From: Paenibacillus mesophilus | GTDB taxonomy: Bacteria > Bacillota > Bacilli > Paenibacillales > NBRC-103111 | Direction: 5' to 3' | DNA length: 64,000 nucleotides | NCBI RefSeq assembly: GCF_005938385.1 | Contig: NZ_VCRA01000008.1 | Span: 248,001 to 312,000, forward strand | Shown: piece by piece, positions 58,501-64,000 of the stretch | Numbering within the stretch: the stretch's first letter is position 1 | Layout: each line of letters begins with the position of its first letter | Program-made: the position numbers and the translations under genes | Notes under the pieces: model-generated | Databases searched by the model: none | The model's input: only the letters and a program-made list of their open reading frames with translations | Told to the model about the DNA's origin: nothing

Positions 58501-59153
58501 CTGGGAGCGAACGGACCCAGATCAATGATGGAGGATTGACGTATGGGAACCAGCGAGCTGAGCGGTTTCGGGGCTGCAAGTCCGAAGCAGCGGATCACGT
58601 TGATCCGCCATTCGCCGCCAGGCTGCGGAGCCGCCTCCATGACGGCATCTAACGGCACCGTAACCTCCAAGGTCCACCCATCGTTCTTGCGATGCAAGGC
58701 GGAAATGACAGGCTCCGGTCGTTCCAAGTTCTTCACGCCATGTCCGTAAGCCGTTATCATCTCGCGCGGCCCTCGGGTAATATCGATCGGAATATGGAAA
58801 TACCGGTCGGGGCGGTTCGGCGCAGATATAACAATATCGATCTTTTCGGCTGCGACGCGCTCTCCGACAGGCGACTTCCCGGCTATGCCGATAAATAAAC
58901 GGCTGTCATCGCAAGCGAGCCACATTTCCGTCTCCGAGTCTGCGCATACCGGTTCATTGATATAGACCGCTCGGAAGCCGCTCATCCGGGACGCCTCTGT
59001 CCATGCCGCATCGTCCAGACGCCCGTCGATCGTTGGTGCCTTACTAACCCGGGGAATGACCGACCAGCGGTCGGTCTGGCACGCTACAACCGCTTCTCCT
59101 TTCCCCTTGTCCATTGAATTCGTAGTCACAGCTGATTCGGTTTTATTTCGCAA
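55503..59153 (-). CDS. Heparinase II/III family lyase without signal peptide, 1216 residues
   Basis: A paralogue of the exported lyase at 21746-27172 over its whole length: CBM9-like module (about 30-230, KAPTIDGRLDDAAWTEASRM), alpha/alpha toroid (about 390-720), heparinase beta-sandwich with GHDHLDPLNMALFACG near 754 and CHNTVVVDGKDM near 790, then GSRHEYTLNGDANRDSVMES. It ends before the Ig and jelly-roll modules. No signal peptide or lipobox is present, so it should act on imported oligosaccharides in the cytoplasm. TTG 59153 has GGGAGAAGGG seven bases before; the ATG 13 codons later has none. The tail of 180 bases before the GH78 gene shows no further feature. Confidence 0.85.
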   Translation of the reverse strand: MRNKTESAVTTNSMDKGKGEAVVACQTDRWSVIPRVSKAPTIDGRLDDAAWTEASRMSGFRAVYINEPVCADSETEMWLACDDSRLFIGIAGKSPVGERVAAEKIDIVISAPNRPDRYFHIPIDITRGPREMITAYGHGVKNLERPEPVISALHRKNDGWTLEVTVPLDAVMEAAPQPGGEWRINVIRCFGLAAPKPLSSLVPIRQSSIIDLGPFAPSYSVRIDALTEGRMGGMYWQRPPLRDNGHRVEKWIPAQAVLIYRGFTEKRLHLNAEELTGLASVKLMWRTPSAELVEINKFELDAAAGTFTFHHPKPLEVGWYELQLTVTDHTNRVRFMVLSFDSQALIDAGESLHVPLRGMDTRIVEAAPPSEEVNRLLKLIPPQPGVIFGGDPECPELYAGDKRFRWDPDDPFALVSVRTGRRYPNDRFPEDKSYVVHNRKGEEVRVPYREDAGGKRYLIKALLWYEQKIYALKQTSILAKKDPLGAARLLKGWADAYEGWVPTNDYPWGCYPTETNAGPPYHYWGGVWSRWSTSDLGELRHLVEAYAEVKKTNAFELLSEEEGIDVDRKIVEGMFRPSFEFFDSFPNWNHNNDYHNWIGLIALSKATGHPRFFHQALERIQSFVAERFLFDGFFSEVCASYHLQSIGGLQTAIDAAKGWSDPAGYISPRTGRRVDDLDLKREYPVMQSFNRVIEHITYPDGHYFPIQDTWAFSKSKTPALAGQPMFLPAAGIARLTLGSHERQLQLYMSYVPKYGHDHLDPLNMALFACGQEMVPDIGYTHTLYRQWTRSTLCHNTVVVDGKDMNRTSGANGGNLQLFAACCSDVQVMKANQESAYSNLREYSREMWLIGFGGSGETSGGEGYVVDLFRIQGGSRHEYTLNGDANRDSVMESNVPLKPYGPNLLPAGTRVTWPTGELEQGDAEGEYYGYMYVQDVLRAEIADGRYEVTLKTEGGGRLKSIGFTDSDAELFLGKALSLRATRLHDKTMDNNAEAVRYTMPKLVVRREGTDLNSRFVHVMEPYPEGSNPRIRHVELLQPEQSVEGDIAIAVSYGSTTDIILSSNFWREQPMIVGDIRFAGRIGFIRIENGEVVRMQLIGGTLLHKGRHVIRGDGPVEGTIIGVLRKAEGASDDALVTEATVPDDAAGRTVIVTHPDGSTNGYRIRDIVRESGRTHLLLDRTDPGFAIRDDGSSEMMFYPFKKWSGPHRFRIDNIETLR

Positions 59154-59331
59154 GCTTGTTCCCTTCTCCCTTTGATTTGCTCGGACCCTTTCCGCAGTAA
59201 AGGATGCCTCAACCTTATCACAAGTAGAGACGGAATAGTTTAGATCGATTACTCTGTTCTATCGCTTCATTACGAATCGTTTTCCTTTTATCGAATATCG
59301 CCGGCTTTGCGAAACGTATCTTGGTCGCCGC

Positions 59332-61680
59332 CTATGTGCGAGCTTCCTCCCCTAACTGTCGCACCGTACCTTCCGGGTGCTCCAGATTCATCTCAAGGCC
59401 ATTAACCGTCTGCCTCCATCCTACTTTTATATTGCCATACGGTGTCGGGATCTTGCCTTCGGCTTGATGAAACGCCGATGTCACGGGCTCGACCCGGAAT
59501 ACCCGGAAACCGGGCTCCACCGGCTTGACCCCCAATATATAAGCATAATAAAAATAAACGGGGATGCCCGACCATCCATGGCACAAGCTCCCGGCCTGCC
59601 CGAACGCCTCGGCTCCGGCCTTCGTCTCCCAGAAGCTTGTCGCTCCGCGATACAGCATATGCCCCCAATCGTCGGCAATCGTATCGAACACGATCTGCCC
59701 GTATCGTTCCGGTTCGTCAAGCAGTGCCTTGAACTTGAATATGGCGTAGCTGAGCGTAACGGGTACCCATCCGTTGTCCGGACATGATAACCGTTTCCTT
59801 AACTGGGCTGCCGACGGATCCGGACAAACTTTGGCGCAGAGAGCCAGGGATTGAGTTAATTCGGCATAATGTTCTTCCTCGGTTCCCCCTAAATACGTTC
59901 GATAAGCGAGTGCCGTCGAATCCCAAAAATGTTCATGTATGGCCGCTTTCACTTTTTTCGCGGTTTCCGAATAGCTCCGGGCTGCTATGAAGTTCCCGCA
60001 GGCGTTCGCCAATCCGCCTGCGGCTTCCAGTGCCATCGCAAAGAATAGATTCAGCGGCGCATCGAATCTCGTGCAGGGTAACCCTTTGTAACCGGGTGCA
60101 GTTGCCCCCGCACCATTCAAGCCGCGCTCCCAATCATAGAAATTCCAGTAGCTGGAGCTTGCCGGAGTTACCAACAGCCCGTTTTGCAGTTGTGCCGTAT
60201 GTTTCTCCATCATCCGCTGAACGATGCCGTTCATCGCTCTTGCTTGTTCGATATCTCCGCTGTACAGCAAATGTTCCTCTAATTGAACGATCCATATAAA
60301 GCTGAAAGATGGAATCGTGAATGGGGTCTTCGCCGGCGCAGTCAGCTCCAGATAGCCGTCCTCTTGAAGCCCTTCGCCGAAAAGCCGATTCGATGCGGCC
60401 GGAAATTCGTATTCGCCGAAGCAGTAATATCCGCATAAAGCCTGATTTCTGGAATCCATGGCGTACAATGCCTGCTCGCGCCAGGGCGTATCCTCATAGT
60501 GCTCGTGCATGCACAGATGAAGGGTGCGAACGGCCACCTGCTCGATTTGACGGTGAAGCCGGTCTGGGCAAAGAAATTCGCCCTTCAGTTCAACCGGATA
60601 TTCGACCGGCCTTAGACCGGCGTAATAGAGCACAAACTTTTCTTTAACGCCGCCAATATGAAGCTGCAGGTAGCGCCCTGCCCACCTTTTCATATAATGG
60701 GTAAACGTTTGCCGCCCTTTTCCGCACCGGTAACGGGTCGCGAAATGTTTGCCGCGAACCGATGCGCGAACCCGAAGATCGTCCAGATGTTCGCCATAGG
60801 CGATATCGAGAACGGCGACCTCCTCTCCGTCCAGCTCCAGCTCCAAAAAACCGCATTGTTCCCGCCCCATATCCAACACCAGGTAAACGCCGCCGTTTTC
60901 TTGAAACGATTCGGGTTTGATCGACAAGCCTCCGGAGGAGGGAAGATTCAGCGAACCGCCGTCGTCGATCAAGGATCGGGCCAACCTATGGGATAAATAA
61001 TCGCACTGCATCAATTCCGCCACTATGTCATCCGGCGTCTCGGCTTGTCTTTTAAATAGTCCCTGGGTCATCACATAAGATCCGCAGCGCTCTTTCACAT
61101 CCAGCTTACGAACCGGCCTCGCATACCATATCGGATACTCTTCCGGAGCCCGCCCCGTCTCGGCTCGCTTCCACTCGTCTGTCATCAGGTATTCCAAACC
61201 GATCCAGCTATCGCTGCGGGCTGCATCGTATTCGAACGTAAAGCCCAATTGAGCCGTGCTCATCGGGATCCGCCCGGACGTATAGGCCGGTGACGGCCGG
61301 CAATACGCATCGCTCCCGCTTCTTATCGTCATTTCTTCCATTTCCAGCGTATAAATCAGACCGGGTGAGCCTTGTATATATTGAAAGCTGTTAACGCCTT
61401 GATAATAGGCCAGCACACATAACACGTTTCTCCCCTGCCGCAGCATAGGCCCGATCGGCAAACAGTCGTAAGCTTTATGATCCGGAAAGTCGTCATATTG
61501 TCCGGCATCCGCAAATCTACCGTTGACCCACACCGCGTATTCCGAGTCTACGGAAAGGTACAGCTTTGCATGCTCCACTTGCCGGGGCAGTGTAAACTCG
61601 TGACGGAACTCCACATATTGTTTCACGTCATCACGGCCTCCGCCGCTCCACATCCAGATCGATTGATCCAATGGATACAT
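59332..61680 (-). CDS. Alpha-L-rhamnosidase-type enzyme (GH78-like)
   Basis: A 782-residue enzyme without signal peptide. N-terminal beta domains (about 1-340) include FRHEFTLPRQVEHAKLYLSV and VLDMGREQCGFLELELDG, as in GH78 proteins. The alpha/alpha barrel (about 350-700) has HLCMHEHYEDTPWREQALYA, then MDSRNQAL, where GH78 keeps catalytic acidic residues; TRFDAPLNLFFAMALEAAGG and SFWETKAGAEAFGQAGSLCH follow. A C-terminal beta domain ends the chain. ATG 61680 has GAGGGAGC upstream; the frame is open to 61794, overlapping the gene ahead. It would remove terminal rhamnose from imported glycans. It is 178 bases ahead of the cytoplasmic lyase gene. Confidence 0.82.
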   Translation of the reverse strand: MYPLDQSIWMWSGGGRDDVKQYVEFRHEFTLPRQVEHAKLYLSVDSEYAVWVNGRFADAGQYDDFPDHKAYDCLPIGPMLRQGRNVLCVLAYYQGVNSFQYIQGSPGLIYTLEMEEMTIRSGSDAYCRPSPAYTSGRIPMSTAQLGFTFEYDAARSDSWIGLEYLMTDEWKRAETGRAPEEYPIWYARPVRKLDVKERCGSYVMTQGLFKRQAETPDDIVAELMQCDYLSHRLARSLIDDGGSLNLPSSGGLSIKPESFQENGGVYLVLDMGREQCGFLELELDGEEVAVLDIAYGEHLDDLRVRASVRGKHFATRYRCGKGRQTFTHYMKRWAGRYLQLHIGGVKEKFVLYYAGLRPVEYPVELKGEFLCPDRLHRQIEQVAVRTLHLCMHEHYEDTPWREQALYAMDSRNQALCGYYCFGEYEFPAASNRLFGEGLQEDGYLELTAPAKTPFTIPSFSFIWIVQLEEHLLYSGDIEQARAMNGIVQRMMEKHTAQLQNGLLVTPASSSYWNFYDWERGLNGAGATAPGYKGLPCTRFDAPLNLFFAMALEAAGGLANACGNFIAARSYSETAKKVKAAIHEHFWDSTALAYRTYLGGTEEEHYAELTQSLALCAKVCPDPSAAQLRKRLSCPDNGWVPVTLSYAIFKFKALLDEPERYGQIVFDTIADDWGHMLYRGATSFWETKAGAEAFGQAGSLCHGWSGIPVYFYYAYILGVKPVEPGFRVFRVEPVTSAFHQAEGKIPTPYGNIKVGWRQTVNGLEMNLEHPEGTVRQLGEEART

Positions 61681-61714
61681 ATTCCCGCTCCCTCTTCTAA
61701 ACCCCATAACGGAA

Positions 61715-61736
61715 GGGGCAGGCCATTTCCTGCCCC
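61715..61736. terminator. Hairpin between the broken glycosidase gene and the rhamnosidase gene
   Basis: GGGGCAGG, CCATTT, CCTGCCCC: a perfect 8-bp stem in the 76-bp gap. No good T-run, so it may be a weak terminator or an RNA-stabilising stem. Confidence 0.45.
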
Positions 61737-61756
61737 AATCACACTCTCCGTTTTCC

Positions 61757-64000
61757 TCAATTGTTCGCGATTTCTCCAACGTACAAATCGTCAAACCAAG
61801 CGGTACCGTTCACATTCGTATCGGACTTCAGGTATACCTGCAAGTACTTGGCCGTCGAGGCCGGCATGATCTCCAACTCGTAATACGTCCAATCCGAAGC
61901 GGAGTGGATCTCCTTCCACGTGTAGCTAATCGTGGATGAACCGTTTTCCCTGACCTGTCTCAGTCCGATCGATACGTTGCCGGCGGAAGCGCCGTTCTTG
62001 GCCCAGCCTTTCCATACATACTTGGTGCCGGGCTCTATCGCGATCAAGTCGGAGTTGATGACATTCCAGGAGTTTGCGGCATCGGGCTGCAAACTAACCG
62101 CATATTGACCGGCATAGACGGCGTCCTGTACCCAGCTTCCCTTGCGCATCAGCCAGCCGGCGGGACCTGTTCCTTGTGCGTTAACCTGCTCGAAGCCCGG
62201 ATTAGTCAGCTTATTTTTATCGACACGAACCTGGAGCGGGATTGACTGGACGATTTTCCCGTCTGCCTTGACCTGGATCGTTGCCGTATATACCCCATCA
62301 GTAACGCTCATCGGCAAATATACCGTACCGTTAACCGTTGCTTGCTGATTCCCCTGCAACAGCAGTGGAGAGGGCAGCTGAACGTTCATGCCGGACGACG
62401 ATAGAACCGGCTCGAACCCGACCTGCAAGCTTCTCGGTACGTTGTTTTTCACGTTCAGAGTAAACGGGTAACTGCCACCTTTATTTGCCATGATGACGTC
62501 AGGCTCCCTCTTCGCGGTCAGCAGATCCGTATAAGGAGTGTAAATGAACGTATCCGTCGTGATCGGGACTCCCTGTTTGTTGGAGTACTCGAACTCGATT
62601 ACGGCTTGCAGCCGATAGCTCTTTTGTAATAACGGCTCCGCGATCCGGAAGCTGAACGTTTCCATAATCGATTGACCGCTCCCGAGCTGAGTAACGGTTC
62701 TGGTCTCCGGCTCCAGGCCGAACGCCTCCGGAAACTTGAGCGTTACCCGTACGTTCTGCAGTGCCGTCTGAGCTCCGTTGCGCAAGGTGAAGGAAAGTTC
62801 ATTCAACTCTTCCTGTCCGACCAATTGACCGTTACCGATATAGAGTTCACTCTGAGTATACGAGGCGGCGATCGGACCCAGATACGCTCTTAATCGCTCA
62901 ATTGCTGCCAACATGTCCGGCTTCGAAGTGCCGCTGCCGTTCTGATCAGCCCAATTCGACAATTGTTCCACTTTGTGCAAAGTCTGAATCGCCGTTTGGA
63001 CTGCAGCGGCGGGATCGGGATCGGCGCCAATCAAATGGTCCCGTATCTCGTTCAGCTTAACTTCAAGCTGGTTCATGCGGGAAGTCCACTGTGCGTCCGC
63101 AGAAAGCCCCGAAGCTTGTACCGCGAGCGCCATTGCTTCGGACATCATATTCTCGAACGGGGTAATCCGGTACATAAGCGCTTGCATCGGACCCAGATTG
63201 ATTGTCAGCCCATCGCTTTGCCCATCCAGCACCGAGCGCGTATCCCCGTACAATAATTGTGCGCGATAGCCCGTAATTCCAAGCGGTATGGTCATTTGGC
63301 GGTTTTCTTCGCTTGTATTGACGGCCGCGGCATAACGGACTCCTTCATTCTCCCACACGGCCCAGCGGCCAATATCCGTCCGGCCTTGACTAATCCGGCT
63401 TCCCTCGGTCACAAGACGGCCGAACAGCTCCAGTTCCTCCCGGAATCCGACGAGCGCGGGCCACAGCTCGGAATTGCGCAGCTGAAACGTATTTTCATTG
63501 ATCGAATAACGCCTTGCAGACCGTTCAGCAGCGATTGATAAGCCGCATTGCGTACCTTTTGGATCGTCGGCAGAATCGGCCAATTCGGCGGATTGTACAT
63601 CGCTTGCAGGACGTTCCAGACGGGCTTTTCTCCAGCCGCTTGCTTGGCCATGGCTGTGCGTTCGCCTACCAGGGAGATCGGATCGTACGGGATCGTATAT
63701 ACATCCGTCACCAAAATATCCGTCGCTTTGGCTGTCGTTGCGTAATACGGCGGCAGCGCTTCGACCATATAGATCGGGTGCGTCTTATCGAGCGATCGAA
63801 TCAGCCGGTAGGCTTCGGCAAGCTCTTCCAGCGTTTTGCCGTTCGAGAACGGTTCATCCATAATCATCCAAGCGAGCACGGCCGGGTGGGTTTTGAACCG
63901 GGTTACGAACTGCCCGGTCAGCGCCGCATTTTCTTTAACCTTCATATTGTAGTACAGCGGAACCATAACCTTCAGGCCGTTCTGCTGTGCGGCGTCAAGC
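61757..64000 (-). pseudogene. Glycoside hydrolase with CBM, frameshifted and cut by window edge
   Basis: From the right edge the frame reads LDAAQQNGLKVMVPLYYNMK, then HPAVLAWMIMDEPFSNGKTL, a TIM-barrel glycosidase with the Asp-Glu-Pro of a likely acid/base. Near 63508-63515 the frame changes: AYQSLLNGLQGV continues in another frame as RYSINENTFQLRNSELWPAL. A one-base change (or two) repairs it. The rest (about 500 residues) holds helical and beta domains and a C-terminal CBM4_9-like module (LTNPGFEQVNAQGTGPAGWL ... GTAWFDDLYVGEI). With a signal peptide outside the window it would be an exported enzyme. Either a pseudogene or a sequencing error. Confidence 0.75.

Noticed and set aside
1..64000. 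CRISPR arrays, tRNA/rRNA genes, insertion sequences and prophage genes
   Set aside because: I looked for regular repeats, tRNA-like cloverleafs, transposase motifs and phage structural genes and found none that hold up.

Overview
The window looks like a chromosomal segment of a Paenibacillus-type soil Firmicute. Evidence: moderately GC-rich DNA with strong GGAGG ribosome-binding sites, frequent TTG/GTG starts, many lipoprotein sugar-binding proteins, CcpA-type cre boxes, DesK/DesR- and SwrC-like proteins, and a very large carbohydrate-degradation repertoire. I see no tRNA, rRNA, insertion sequence or CRISPR array.

Left part (1-17 kb), mostly housekeeping and stress genes: the 5' end of a GntR-type regulator; a VOC-fold protein; a leftward run of RND efflux pump, lipoprotein adaptor, secreted partner, DesK-like kinase and DesR-like regulator; a DHFR/RibD-fold reductase; a large protein with an M91-like HELGH metalloprotease motif and an N-terminal QRTVGNRAV tag; a MarR regulator behind a TIM-barrel protein; a rhamnogalacturonan acetylesterase gene interrupted by one TGA; and a histidine kinase fused to RsbR-like and STAS domains.

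Middle part (17-42 kb), a carbohydrate island in modules: two overlapping flavoprotein genes; solute-binding protein SBP1 with a cre-in-promoter; a 1808-residue secreted heparinase II/III-type lyase; a decayed SBP relic; a regulator that joins a GntR winged helix to an SBP-like sensor; a GH20-type glycosidase divergent from an AraC regulator; SBP2; an S66 peptidase; a small ParB-like protein; a MATE transporter; an intact and a broken copy of a BNR/sialidase-fold protein; and a tandem pair of FadR-type regulators with three shared operator sites.

Right part (42.8-64 kb): a tightly packed nine-gene leftward operon (54306 down to 42882) encoding SBP3, a 705-residue unassigned protein, a phosphotriesterase homologue, two amidohydrolases, a FucI/AraA-like isomerase, an M24 creatinase-like protein, a Tat-exported beta-helix protein and an ASRT-family protein, with a divergent AraC gene. 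Beyond it lie a second heparinase II/III-type lyase without signal peptide, a GH78-type rhamnosidase, and a frameshifted secreted glycoside hydrolase that runs off the end.

The genes suggest outside attack on a uronic-acid or rhamnose-containing glycan, capture by SBPs, and intracellular lyase, rhamnosidase and small-molecule processing. Three paralogous SBPs occur with no ABC permease, so permeases must lie elsewhere or be shared. The nine-gene operon is the best candidate for an undescribed pathway. At least five genes of the island are broken or reduced to remnants.
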